Counted from the stretch's first letter, positions 1 through 10,005 are shown. The stretch: 64,000 nt of DNA from Hemerocallis citrina (GCA_017893485.1 CM030362.1:178002166-178066165); one strand, 5' to 3'. Notes: a model not told the origin generated them from the sequence alone. Numbers and translations are program-made.

Positions 1-140
1 CCGACCCCTGCGCAACTAGCCCGGCAACCGTTCCTAACAACCAAGATGATCAGGGCATGGAAAATCAAATGTTCTTATTCATTACTCATTGCTTACAACT
101 CAATGAACGTCGGTAGAAATACAAGGAAAAAGCTCACAAC

Positions 141-644
141 TCACTCACACTCGGCTGGGAACTCGAATTCAGGGCTCCTATCACGCTCGGCCGGACCGAC
201 CCGGGAAGACGCTCCCGCCACCGAGCTCCCTGCATCTTCGGGCTGCGCCACATCCGGTAGAAATATCGGAGACCGCCCCGGGGTCGCGTTGCTGGTCCCT
301 TCTATCGGACCAGTGCCTAACAATAGCTTCAGTCTGCGGATCTCCAGCTCCTTCTCGACTACGGCCTCACGAAGGAAAGACACCGAAGCCGACCCACCGC
401 TCGAAGCATCCGAGAGGGACCAGCCTGTCTCGATAACCCACCAGTCCCGGTCGGCTATGGCCTTCTTCAGGCGCGCCAACTCCAAGCCGAGCTCCCTGGA
501 CCTGTTCAGAAAATAGTTAACGGCAGCGGCACGGTCCCGAGCTTGCTTCTGTTGACGAAGCAGAGCTGCCTCCGTGGCCTCCTCCCCCGCTCGATCTAAA
601 GGTACCTCGGCAACAACGGGGAGGGCGACACAGGTCCCGTGCGT
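141..644 (-). CDS. Coiled-coil C-terminal exon (or separate ORF) of the antisense gene
   Basis: An open frame runs from a strong acceptor (AG at 646-645) to a TGA at 141. It encodes an alanine/arginine/glutamine-rich coiled coil (RQQKQARDRAAAVNYF, later ELARLKKAIADRDWWVIETG), a second helix (REAVVEKELEIRRLKLLL) and an acidic, serine-rich tail. If the 825-645 intron is real, the join after DEE at 826 is in phase 0 and this is the last exon of the antisense gene. If translation stops at 802 it is an orphan ORF. No catalytic motif is visible. Codon use is GC-rich like the rest of the antisense gene and unlike most of the window. Confidence 0.4.
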   Translation of the reverse strand, partial: THGTCVALPVVAEVPLDRAGEEATEAALLRQQKQARDRAAAVNYFLNRSRELGLELARLKKAIADRDWWVIETGWSLSDASSGGSASVSFLREAVVEKELEIRRLKLLLGTGPIEGTSNATPGRSPIFLPDVAQPEDAGSSVAGASSRVGPAERDRSPEFEFPAECE

Positions 645-1254
645 CTATCAAAAGACGAGAACAAACATCACAAAAAACACAAGTCTGGAAAGATCGGCAC
701 AAAAAATAAATTTCATTTCTGTCAAAAAGTTTGATACAAAAGCCGCGGTGGCCAGTCCGCCCAAGGCATTTACATCAAAACAAGAAAAAAGAGAAAAAGA
801 TCTATTCTTGAAGGGGGTTTGGCACCTCTTCATCGACCTGATTACCCCCCGCATCGTCGCCCCCCGGGGTGGGAGGAAGGTTCGACGCCCATCCGTAGTA
901 GAGATGGTCCACTTTCTGCTCGGGGTAGATCTGTCTAAAGTGGGACTTGGCTTGTTCATACGCCTCGGCCTGCGCCACCATGACGGTCTCCCCCAAGGCC
1001 GACTCCATCTCCTGCAGCGCCTTCTTCCCCTTCGCCGCCTCGGCCGCGATCTTCGACTCAAGGTCCTCCCGATCCTGCTTATGGATCTTGCAGAGCGACT
1101 CTATCTGGGCTTCGTGGACGGCCACCATCGCCCGGGCTTCCTTCAGCTCGTCCGTGGCCTTGTTCAGGTCGCGGAGGTACTTCTCCGCATTCCGCCTCTC
1201 AATGTAGATCTCCTTCTCCAAGCACTTATGGAAGTGCTGGCCATGGAGCATCGC

Positions 1255-1325
1255 CTGTCCAAAGAGAGAAAGATGAGGGAAAAAAACTCCAAGTCATCGA
1301 GTGAAACAGGGCCAAGCCAACTTAC
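1255..1325 (-). other. Spliceosomal intron 2 of the antisense gene
   Basis: A 71-nt intron with donor TCG|GTAAGTTGG and acceptor TTTGGACAG|GCG. It joins two coiled-coil coding exons in phase 0 (ATIS to AMLHGQ). Size and signals match ordinary short plant introns. Confidence 0.7.
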
Positions 1326-1825
1326 CGAGATGGTAGCCTGCGACCACCGCATGTAGGCCTGGTCCGCCGTCTGCACCGCCAGGGCCATCCGATCGCGCTC
1401 GGTGGCGACCTTCGAGACGAACTTGACCGCCACGGGCCCATCAAGCAGAGAGTCCTCCCGCACAATCGACCAATCAGGGGCAAATGGCAGCGTGCCCTGC
1501 TTGCTCACCATTTTCGCAGCGGACGGCCGAAGAGGGGGGAGCCCTTTTTCCGGGGCATCCACGGTTTTGCCCGAACAACCCGCAGCGTCCCGAGCGGCCC
1601 TCGACGAGTGGGAGGGCTAGGAATGGTGCTTCTTAGCCCTCTTCGCTGGGGAAGGCTCCTCGGCCACCGGGGCCGGCACCTGGGAAGACGCTCCGACCTG
1701 CGCGGCCAGCTTCTGCTTCTCGGCCGCTATCCTCTCCTGCTCGGCCTTCTTCCTCCTCTCTGCCCTCGCCTTCTCGGCAACAACGAGCAAAAGCTTCTTC
1801 GCGTCCGCCTGTTGAGTAGTCATCC

Positions 1826-1897
1826 CTACAAAAACACGGAAGAAAAGCTAACGTTAACACGAAGGCAGGAAATGAACACATTCGGAAAGAGACATAC
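1826..1897 (-). other. Spliceosomal intron 1 of the antisense gene
   Basis: A 72-nt minus-strand intron with donor CTG|GTATGTC, acceptor TTTTTGTAG|GG and a T-rich 3' half. Removal joins DPG to MTTQQ in phase 1 and keeps the frame open. An intron inside a retroelement-borne ORF fits antisense location: it would not be removed from the sense genomic RNA. Confidence 0.7.
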
Positions 1898-3553
1898 CAG
1901 GGTCGGCAGGACTCAGTCCGGCCCGGGCGAGGTGTATCTCGGTCACTCGAGGCCACGCGATACTGTGCCCCCGACAATCTTCTCCACCCTCTTCCACTCC
2001 TTGGCGGTCAATTCGCTCTTCCTCGGAGGCTTGTACTTCGGCTTGACGAAGTTCCACCTGGTCGGAAATCCAAGACCCCTCAGTCCGAACTACAAAATAC
2101 TTCTCTTTCCACCCCTTTATAGAGTCCGGATGACCGTGCATAACCTTCTTATGCGGCCTCGGCGAAAAGTAAAAAATACCCTCCTGATCTCAGAGCGAAC
2201 CAATCCCAAGAATAGCTCGGAAATACGTCAGCCTCGGCTTCACTCCCTTCTCTTGACACTTCAGTATGAAACAGACCAAATGCTTCCAGGAGTTCGGACC
2301 GTACTGCATTGGTGACAGCTCCGCCCAGTTCAGGACCCTCTTCACGAAAGGATGCAGAGGCAGCCTCAGCCACGAGAGGAAGGCATCCTCGGGAAACATA
2401 CAGTACCCCGGCGCCAGGGCCGTGGTGGGCCGAATACCGGGGCTCGGAAGGAAGATCTCGAACTCCCGCGAAATATAGTAGGCGGCCCTAATGATGTTAA
2501 GGTACTCCGCCTTCAGAATGCTCGGGATGCCATCAGCACGGATCTTCACCCGAGTATCTTCGCCCGGCACTGGAGGGATCGGTTCGATGTCCTTAATGTC
2601 GACAGGGTACATCCGAATCGACCCTGGGTTCCTGAAGGAGACTGGGGGAAACTCGAAATCCGGTTTCGGTGCATACTCATCTGGCGAGGAAGGACTGTGT
2701 TGTATGGTCAGCACTTTCTTCTTCCGACGAGGACGAGCCTTCCGCTCGGGAGACGGCGTCGACAAAGGGGGAAGGGGTGGAAGATCTCCTCAACTCCGGT
2801 CGGCCCTCCAGTCGCGCCCCGGCTAGCGTCTCCTTGGACGGCCTCCCGTTCGTCGACCTCATCCTCCTCGTCTTCCCCATCACCCTCGGCACCCTGATCA
2901 TCTTCGCCTTCCTCCTCGCCTTCGGTACCTTCCACCTCCTCATCATCCTCCTCCTGGTCCTGTTCCTCCTCGTCCTCTTCGTCCCCCTCGTCCTCCATCT
3001 CCTCGTCACCCTCGTGCATGGGCTCCTTTCCCGGCCTTCTGGACCTCAATGGGGACATAATGAAGACTACGTCATCACCATCGTCCGACTCATGATCGGT
3101 CAGAACTTCTTCCTTCACCTTATACTTACTCAAGGACGATGGCGTCTCCTGCTCGGATTCCCCCGCGGCACGGCCTGACGAGCTAGCCTCGGACCCGGAC
3201 TGAGTTCGCGACATTACTAAAAAAGAAAGTACTAACCTGGAGCGTAGGAAGTTACGGTCACCGAAAAATCTCGCTGACAGCAAGTAAGATTCCCGCTCTT
3301 GTTAAAAATTGGAAAGTGAGTAATAAAGTAAAGATGAAGAAATGAGGGAGGGGGATGGGATTTTAAAGAGGAAAAGCAACTCCTCGATTTTCGCAAAAAA
3401 AGATCTGGCCGTTGGATCTCAACTGACAAGATCCAGCGGCCACCAAGATCTGGAAACGCTTTGATCTTTGCGCCCATGACGTCAGAAATAGGCGTAAAAT
3501 TACCCCACTGCCCCTCCACCTTTTCTCTCCAAAAAAGGCTTTTTCGACAAGTC

Positions 3554-4049
3554 AGAAGGGTCGACGCTCGGATAGAAGCCCGAGCCAGAAATTCCCCTTC
3601 TATTTCACAGAAGGGTCGACGCTCGGATAGAAGCCCGAGCCAGAAATTTCCCTTCTATTGCACAGAAGGGTCGACGCTCGGATAGAAGCCCAAGCCAGTA
3701 ACTCCCCCTCTATTTCACAGAAGGGACGACGCTCGGATAGAAGCCCGAGCCACTAATTCCCCTTCTATTTCACATAAGGGTCGACGCTCGGATAGAAGCC
3801 CGAGCCACTAATTCCTCTTCTTTTTCACAGAAGGGTCGACGCTCGGATAGAAGCCCAAGCCAGTAATTCCCCTTCTATTCACAGAAGGGTCGACGCTCGG
3901 ATAGAAGCCCGAGCCAGTAATTCCCCCTCTATTTCACAGAAGGGTCGACACTCGGATAGAAGCCCGAGCCACTAATTCCCCATCTATTTCACAGAAGGGT
4001 CGATGCTCGGATAGAAGCGCGAGCCAGTAATTCCCCTTCTATTTCACAG
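3554..4049. repeat. Minisatellite array 1, 55-bp unit, about 9 copies
   Basis: Nine consecutive units begin 'agaagggtcgacgctcggat' at a spacing of 55 bp and differ by a few substitutions and single-base indels. The array lies just upstream (minus-strand sense) of the antisense gene start and before the 3' LTR. Short open frames across it are products of the repeat. Confidence 0.95.
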
Positions 4050-4693
4050 AGGGGCTCAAAGCTCGGATGGCATCTCGAGCCCCAAACTACCCTCCTTTGA
4101 TTCAGAGGGGCTCGGAGCTCAGATAACACCGTGAGCCCCAACTGCCCTCCTTTGATATAGTGCGGCTCGGAGCTCGGATGGCACCGCGAGCCCCAATCAC
4201 CCTCCTTTGATTCAGAGGGGCTCGGAGCTCGGATAGCACCGCGAGCCCCAACTGCCCTCCTTTGATATAATGCGGCTCGGAGCTCGGATGGCACTGCGAG
4301 CCCCAATCACCCTCCTTTGATTCAGAGGGACTCGGAGCTCGGATAGCACCGCGAGCCCTAACTGCCCTCCTTTGATGTAGTGCGGCTCGGAGCTCGGATG
4401 GCATCTCGAGCCCCAACTACCCTCCTTTGATTCAGAGGGGCTCGGAGCTCGGATAGCACCGCGAGCCCCAACTACCCTCCTTTGATGTAGTGCGGCTCGG
4501 AGCTCGGATGGCACCGCGAGCCCCAATCACCCTCCTTGATTCAGAGGGGCTCGGAGCTCAGATCGCACCGCGAGCCCCAACTACCCTCCTTTGGTTCGGA
4601 GGGGCTCAGAGCTCGAATAGCACCGCGAGCCCCAAACTACTTCCCTTTGACTCAGAGGGGCTCGGAGCTCGGATAGCACCGCGAGCCCCATGA
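4050..4693. repeat. Minisatellite array 2, 55-bp unit in 110-bp dimers, about 12 copies
   Basis: Units of about 55 bp centred on 'ggctcggagctcggat' alternate between two endings ('ttgattcagagg' and 'ttgatrtagtgcgg'), which gives a 110-bp higher-order repeat. The unit length and the shared 'gctcggatag..cgagcc' core show it descends from the same ancestor as array 1. Several overlapping ~104-aa minus-strand ORFs here are repeat artefacts. Confidence 0.93.
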
Positions 4694-5290
4694 GCCCACC
4701 TCTGGTCACCAAGCCCTCGGAAAGCCGACCTCCCTCAAAGACAACCTCAGCATCCCCTCGCTCTTCCAACTAGCGAGAGGCTCGTCCACCGACCCTGGGG
4801 GCCCGTCTGCCGACCCCCAAGCGCTCGGTAAGCCGACCTCCCACAAAAACAACCTCGGCATCCCCTCGCTCTTCCAACTAGCGAGAGGCTCGTCCATCGA
4901 CCCTAGGGGCCCGTCTGCCGACCCCCAAGTGCTCGGTAAACCGACCTCCCACAAAAACAACCTCAGCATCCCCTCGCTCTTCCAACTAGCAAGAGGCTCG
5001 TCCACCGACCCTAGGGGCCCGTCTGCCGACCCCTAAGCGCTCGGTAAGCTACCCTCCCACAAAAACGATCTCAACATCCCCTCGCTCTTCCAACTAGCGA
5101 AGGGATCATCCACCGAACCTTGGAGCTCATCCACCGACCCCTAATGCTCGACAAAACAAACCCCAACGGGAGGCCTCTACGTCCCCTCGCTCTTCCAACT
5201 AGCGAGGTTGTCGTCTGCCGACCCTTGAGGTTCGTCTGTCGACCCCATGAGCTCGTCTGCCGACCCCCAAGCCTCGGCGAGCGTCGCTCT
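4694..5290. repeat. Minisatellite array 3, about 109-bp unit, 4-5 copies
   Basis: Repeats contain 'tcccctcgctcttccaacta' and 'cccgtctgccgacccc' with a period of about 109 bp, i.e. twice the 55-bp period of the neighbouring arrays. The last copy is degraded. It completes a continuous 1.7-kb tandem tract between the antisense gene and the LTR. Confidence 0.85.
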
Positions 5291-5468
5291 GGCTCTCCTA
5301 CTCCTTTACACAGCCTCTCGAAAACTCCAATGAAAGATCCATTCCTCCTACCCCCTGGCCTCTTCGGAAGATAGCAGATCCTACCTTCTCACCCCAACAT
5401 GCACCCTGTTCTTCCTACGGAGGCGAAGAATCACTCCTACATGGCTGGTTCACCCAGCCCTACAGGAG

Positions 5469-6032
5469 TGTGGAGCTTGTGATATGGGTTAGGAATGACG
5501 TGGCCCATCCTGGGCCACAGGATCCCCTCAGGATACGTGCACCCCCTGATTCTCCAGATCCGCCACGTCAACATCGGAAAACCGCCCGGGCATCCGCCAC
5601 GTCAGCCCTAAACCGTCCGGGTTTCCACCGCTTCAGCCAAACGGGCAACCGGGTCCAGACCCAGCCCCCAAACGGGTCCAGACCCGGTTGACATCTTCTA
5701 TAAATACCAGATCCCTACTCCTTCTCCAGGTAATGAACTTTTGCCCACTCAAACCCTAGTTACTGTTACTCTCCCTTAGTGACTAACTAGATCGTCGGAG
5801 GGTCTGCCACCGGGACCAACCCCGGTGTTCCGAGACCGTCTGCAGGTACACAACACCCTCGGATCCGAGCCTCAAAGATCCGAGCCAAGCATCAGCCTCC
5901 GCCTCAATACCGCCTACCTCAGTACCGTTCGTCCAGCCAAGGGTCGTCTGCATAGGTGTCTCCTCCTTCAATACAAATTGAGTAAAAACTCACGCCTGGT
6001 GCATCCACACGTTTACCAAAAACAAACTGCAT

Positions 6033-6034
<2 letters not shown>
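5469..6034 (+). mobile_element. Probable 3' LTR of the Tat-lineage element
   Basis: The right end is the CA of 'ctgcatca'. Inside are a plus-strand TATA box (5699-5706), a pyrimidine-rich start region, and the U5-like 'gatcgtcggagggtctgcc' and 'cgggaccaaccccggtg' segments typical of Tat LTRs. The left border is uncertain: TG at 5469 after the purine run 'caggag' is my best guess, but the tandem arrays could belong to a longer LTR. Confidence 0.5.
5699..5706 (+). promoter_or_regulatory. LTR TATA box
   Basis: TATAAATA is followed within 30 bp by a CT-rich tract, as expected for the start of LTR transcription on the plus strand. Confidence 0.6.

Positions 6035-6089
<55 letters not shown>
6035..6089. 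repeat. (TA)n microsatellite
   Basis: About 27 uninterrupted AT dinucleotides sit directly against the LTR end, so the element may have inserted into this repeat. Confidence 0.97.
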
Positions 6090-6090
<1 letters not shown>

Positions 6091-7096
6091 CATGGGGTGT
6101 TACAGTAATAGACCCCTAATTAGACTATCAAGTTTTATTATTCCCATTTAGTCTTAGTTAAACATTTAAAGTCTTCACGCATACATTGTATTTTGGAAAA
6201 CCTTTTATAATAAAAGAAACTTTTTTTTCACAAATTCCTCTATTTATTTCTGAAACCCTTTTATTATAAAAGCCACTTGAAGAAAAAAATTTGTACACAA
6301 ATATTTCTACTGAAATTCTTTTTTCTTAAATTGAGATGTACTATTTTTGAAACCCCCCCCCCCCCCCCCTCCCAATTGAATTTTTCTAGTTTCATCCCTG
6401 AGCACATATATCAGCCCACTACTGCAATAGTGGCCGAGACATTCCCGCGCATGTGCAGTCCCACAATCTGTCAACTACCTCGCGATCCGCACACATGTGC
6501 ATCTCCAATCACTCAACAACGTGCTGGATCCGCTACCCATTAGTATATCCGCATCCACTAGCCATTTGTGAAACCGCATCCACAAAATTAGCGAGTTGAA
6601 CCCGCAAAGAACAAAAAGAAAATAATATAGCCACTGGGAATAGAAAGATCCAACTCATTTAACCAATGAGTTAGATATGCAACTGTGAAATGAGTTTTAA
6701 CAAAAAAAACCCTTCCACGTAATTTCCAGCAGTTACTTAACACAAGTTGACTTGGTCTAGTTTAATGAATAAATGCTGCACACAGGAATTCAGAACATGA
6801 AGCATACATCTCCCAATCAAAAGTTAATAAATTTATGTACTAATTCTTCAATGCCATTTTAGTAGAGAACATAAAATATTTTATGGGGAAAAAAATGACA
6901 ATTGTATTCCTTCAACACTCATTGTGAGGATGATTGTAATGGGTGCTTAAATTTCAGTATTGCAGGGCATGTCTTGTTAAGGTTTCGAATATCAAGCTGA
7001 TAATCCCTTTCCTTTATCCGAAAAAGAAGGTTAACACAAAAAAAGAACAAGGCCCTTTTTGTGGTTCTATTGGATGCTTAACTATATATATCTATC
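6090..7096. other. AT-rich intergenic DNA, no gene seen
   Basis: Contains a 17-base C run (6353-6369) and AT-rich non-coding sequence. The opening 'catggggtgttaca' looks like the end of an older LTR, but no partner or target duplication was found. Confidence 0.6.
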
Positions 7097-7190
7097 ATTG
7101 CTATAACAACTGAAACTTATCGATAGATATTATCCCATAGTATAATAAATCTTGATACATTTATCATACCATATATACTCAGTGATCTTG
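7097..7190. repeat. Left copy of a ~95-bp direct repeat flanking a TIR element
   Basis: Runs from 'attgctataacaactgaaac' to 'ctcagtgatcttg'. It matches 7841-7937 with only a handful of substitutions and one small insertion. Confidence 0.85.
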
Positions 7191-7198
7191 CTACCAAG

Positions 7199-7840
7199 GT
7201 TGTAAACGGTATTAGGCGGTGGCGGTTCGGTCAAGGGGTGCCTAGCGCCTAGGGTGCCTAGGCGGCCCCTAGGCAACGCCTAGGCGGTTGAATTTTTTTT
7301 TTGCCGATTTAGTTAATTTCAGCCCATATTCTTCAATCGTAAGTATAATTAAGCAATGCAATTGCAAATATTCATCATATTTTTGTGTAATATGTGTAAT
7401 TAAAGGATGATGCACAAAAAAAACTTCCTCGTGCAATTAATGTGTAAATATGTGCAATTAAAAAAAATAATTGTCCAATTGTAATATGTACTATTTTAAT
7501 ATGTGCAATAGGTGTAATATGTGCAATCCATCACCAATAATACTAAAAAAAGTAAAAACAATTCCGCTACTATTACAGATATATACATAGTATATAATAG
7601 ATTAATAGTAGTTTTCTTTTTTTTTTTGTTATTTTATAGTATTTAAAATTTTAAAAAAATAGAAAACGCCTGGGCGTTGGACATCAGGCGTCCGCCTGAT
7701 CAGTGCCGCGAACGCATACTCAACAAGATGACCGCCTAATCGCCTTCGACCGCCTAGACCACCGCCTATGGCAAAGGCGGTTCGTTCTCCTCCACTTGAG
7801 CACCTAGGCGCCGCCCAGGCGGCCGCCATTTAGAACACTA
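7199..7840. mobile_element. Non-autonomous GC-palindrome TIR element (MITE-like)
   Basis: The ends share an imperfect inverted repeat (left 'gttgtaaacgg..ggcggtggcgg', right, read inverted, 'gttctaaatgg..cctgggcgg'). Both subterminal regions are packed with 'gcctaggcg'-type palindromes, while the centre is AT-rich with 'gtgcaatt' repeats. No coding capacity. The superfamily is not certain; hAT-like non-autonomous elements of this appearance are common in plants. Confidence 0.55.
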
Positions 7841-7937
7841 ATTGCTACTACAACTGAAACTCATCGATAAATATTATCCCATAGTATGATTAATCTTGAT
7901 ACATTTATCATACCATATTTACATACTCAGTGATCTT
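7841..7937. repeat. Right copy of the ~95-bp direct repeat
   Basis: Near-identical to 7097-7190 and in the same orientation, separated from it only by the TIR element. Confidence 0.85.
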
Positions 7938-8439
7938 TTGTGTTTTCTGTTACTTTTATTATGTCTTACGCCATTGCCATAACATATTAATGTAATAAGT
8001 AACAGATGGTTTCAACGTTTGAGATCCTTGTATTTGATGCTTTAAGAACTAGTTCTTAGAACCATGTGCATGAGAATATAAGGAAACTAGCCATAAAAAG
8101 AACATGATAGATGATGGAATAATTCAGATTCATGCCCAAAAAATACCAAAGATTGACATTTTATCATCAATCATGAAAAAATGGTGAAATTGAAGAAGTG
8201 TTGTCCACCATTGAATCAAAACTGCACGGTAAAAATGAAGGAATATTTCTGAAGTTACTTTGTGCCTATAAAAAGATCCATTTAATCGACGGAACATTTA
8301 TGATCCTTTATCAATTGTATTGTTGGGAAATATAAAAAAGAACGAATTTTGAAATGGGTCTATCAGAAGTACGAATTATAATGTACATGAGTGGCTATAG
8401 GCAGAAAGATCAACAAGAGGTGAGAGCATTCTCAAAAAG
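7938..8439. other. Intergenic DNA, no gene seen
   Basis: AT-rich sequence without a sustained reading frame. It may include eroded upstream parts of the LINE remnant that follows. Confidence 0.5.
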
Positions 8440-8640
8440 TTTGTAAGGATAAATGAGTGGAAACTTATTGAGTTGGTTTGAGCATGTGCAGCAAAGACCA
8501 TAAATATGCTAGTAAAGAGAGGTATGATACTAGTTAATGGAACAAGAACTAATAGTAGACCTAAAACTTGGATTGATTCAATCTAAAAGAGACATATTAG
8601 TATCTTAATTTGACTGAGGAAACAGCTTCATACATTCATC
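8440..8640 (+). pseudogene. Fossil C-terminal segment of a plant LINE reverse transcriptase
   Basis: Conceptual plus-strand translation in shifting frames gives LSWFEHVQQRP, then VKRG, then RPKTWIDSI and a decayed match to DLTEE. This is the recognisable order 'RWFGHVQRRP..GRPRKTW..I..DL..L.LTED' at the end of many plant LINE/RT-like genes. Stops and frameshifts interrupt it, and only about 65 residues' worth remains. Nothing upstream of it could be aligned to RT by eye. Confidence 0.45.
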
Positions 8641-9440
8641 TCGTAAACCTCAAAATTTGGGGTAAAGCCTGTATTCTTACTGGGCTTTCATTCACTCCAC
8701 TGCACTGAGGATTTATGATCCTCAAACTCAAGCAATCATTAGAAACAAAATGGTTGTGCATATATTCAAGACTTCGTCAACTTGAAGAAATTTTGGTCAA
8801 ATTAGAACCTTTAAAGAAACAGGATAGAGGAGCATCATCAATTAAAAGTCATGAAGATTTGAGGAAAGATGCACAATCAAAACTTCATCAGGGAAAGAAT
8901 AATGGCTTGCAATGAGCGCATGAAATAATAAGGCAATAAAATATGTCCCCCTTTCCTTAGTTAAGCATGCTAGTTGATCTAGACGACACGATCATTGTTC
9001 AAATATCAAAATCAAGTTGTATGCAGGTAAGCTACATAAACAACTATGAAGCACAGGCACTTCGGCTGGGTAGCCCAGACATTTCAGACACATGAATCGA
9101 CCACACACTTGATAATTCAGAGTAAATATTCCCCATGTCGGTGTGTTGTGTGGCTTGTGTCGCATAGTGTTAGGGTCAGCATGTCTGTTTCCGTGTGCCT
9201 TAGCGCATAAATGTTTTAGGTAACAAACAGCACTGTTTTGGCGAAACATGTGTAGAATCACACACGTACTTGTCACACTCGTTGGAAATTGAACAACATC
9301 CTTACCAACTTAACATTACAACAGAAAAAAAGAGTGCATTGCATGCGTGAATCATCTAGCTCTACGTAACAGCACCAAGCACCAACACATAACAAAAATT
9401 CATAAACCAACCATTAAAACAAGTTAAGCTCACCCTAAAT
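8641..9440. other. Intergenic DNA between LINE fossil and small gene
   Basis: No supported gene. A 66-codon plus-strand frame (8715-8915) has no recognisable motif. The part below 9451 should hold the 3' UTR of the minus-strand small gene. Confidence 0.5.
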
Positions 9441-9450
9441 AGAAAGGATC

Positions 9451-9757
9451 TTACTCTTCTCTGAGCAACTCGTCACTTGGAGCAGCTCCTACGGCAGTCG
9501 ATCCGGATCCCGATCGGGCCGCGTCTTCTTCCTTCAAGATCCTCTCCATGTCGTGCGTTCTAATCCTCACCACACTTGTGATCAGAACTGATACAGAAAT
9601 TATCAAATTAGGGTTAGGGTTTAAGAGGGGCAGAGTGGGAAATGGTGGGAAAGATGCAGGGCAAAAGTGGAAAGTTGGGATTACTCGCGGCGGTGCCTAA
9701 GGTCCAGACCCAGAGGATCTTGAGGCCGGGACTCTTCTCGCTCCACCGCGTCACCAT
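9451..9757 (-). CDS. Small conserved-type membrane protein, 69 aa, two exons
   Basis: Exon 1 (9757-9685, 73 nt) starts MVTRWSEKSPGLK and runs into a hydrophobic stretch. The intron 9684-9588 has a GTAATCC donor and a TGTATCAG acceptor. Exon 2 (9587-9451, 137 nt) continues ILITSVVRIRTHDMERI and ends DELLREE with TAA at 9453-9451. The join is in phase 1 and uninterrupted, giving 69 residues. A single membrane span of roughly residues 13-31 (LKILWVWTLGTAAILITSVV) is followed by a basic segment and an acidic, glycine/serine-rich tail, which suggests a tail facing the cytosol or an organelle matrix. I believe similar short unannotated proteins occur across plants but cannot name it. It is the only intact non-TE gene I can support here. 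Confidence 0.75.
9588..9684 (-). other. Intron of the small membrane-protein gene, with telo-box
   Basis: A 97-nt GT-AG intron. It contains a double telo-box (minus strand AAACCCTAACCCTAA, about 9605-9622), a motif common near the 5' ends of plant genes for translation and organelle functions. Confidence 0.7.
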
Positions 9758-9841
9758 CGGAGTATGATTCGAATGAGAAGATGGGACAATTAGCAGGGGG
9801 TTTAGGACCGCTTGAATGAGGGGAAGAAGATGATTGTGGGT

Positions 9842-9861
9842 TATTGGTTGGGCCGGGTTTG
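9842..9861 (-). promoter_or_regulatory. Site II-like (TGGGCC) promoter motif upstream of the small gene
   Basis: 'ggttgggccgggt' lies about 90 bp upstream of the ATG on the minus-strand gene. TGGGCC/T site II elements with a nearby telo-box mark promoters of many nuclear genes for mitochondrial, ribosomal or cell-cycle functions. That assignment is by analogy only. Confidence 0.4.
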
Positions 9862-10005
9862 AATGACCTAAACTACCCGACCCGACAATTGTTGATAGCA
9901 TGTGAAAAATAGCTCGGGGTATATTAGGAATAAAGCAAGCCAAAAATCGTAATGTGATAGCATGTGATACCGCATTTGACGGAGTATAGCGATCCGCAGC
10001 AATAA

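Larger units (their letters stand above)
141..3214 (-). pseudogene. Antisense ORF of Tat element: 'putative gypsy-type transposon' (Transposase_28-like) protein, decayed
   Basis: Minus-strand coding segments run from an ATG at 3214 (MSRTQSGSEASSS) through a very acidic E/D-rich stretch. They then enter a conserved block at about 2765-2080 with the motif LPLHPFVKRVLNW..GPNSWKHLVCF, which I recognise as the plant Transposase_28 family. A basic coiled coil follows (1825-1620), then LPFAPDWSI and a second coiled coil (1254-826). Two clean introns are visible: 1897-1826 (GTATGT...TGTAG) and 1325-1255 (GTAAGT...GACAG); both keep the frame. A third, 825-645, is possible (weak donor GTGCCA, strong acceptor TTGATAG); otherwise the protein stops at 802-804. 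Damage: an in-frame TGA at 2190-2192, TAG at 1617-1619, a frame change near 2770-2830, and perhaps a local shift near 2080-1960. The function of this family is unknown; it often rides antisense in Tat elements. Confidence 0.65.
1..6034 (+). mobile_element. 3' portion of a Tat-lineage Ty3/gypsy retrotransposon (entered at window start)
   Basis: The segment combines three hallmarks of the Tat lineage (Tat/Ogre/Retand/Grande-like): a long antisense ORF placed between pol and the 3' LTR, a hypervariable tandem-repeat tract, and a 3' LTR whose U5 has the 'gatcgtcggagggtctgcc' style seen in this group. The gag-pol part would lie upstream of base 1 on the plus strand. The right border is taken at the CA of 'ctgcatca' (6034), where a pure TA repeat begins. 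The 5' LTR is outside the window, so neither the target duplication nor the full length can be tested. Lineage is inferred from architecture, because no pol sequence is visible here. Confidence 0.6.

Noticed and set aside
3315..3377. Purine-rich stretch as the PPT of the first Tat element
   Set aside because: Purine-rich, but no TG start matching the LTR follows, and it sits in the presumed 5' leader of the antisense gene. Left undecided and not annotated.
3989..4526. Overlapping ~104-aa minus-strand ORFs with 'PSELRA' repeats
   Set aside because: Present in several frames at once because the 55-bp array lacks stops; these are repeat artefacts.
8715..8915. A 66-codon plus-strand ORF rich in K/L/E
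   Set aside because: Follows the LINE fossil, no recognised motif, no splice or promoter context; could be chance.
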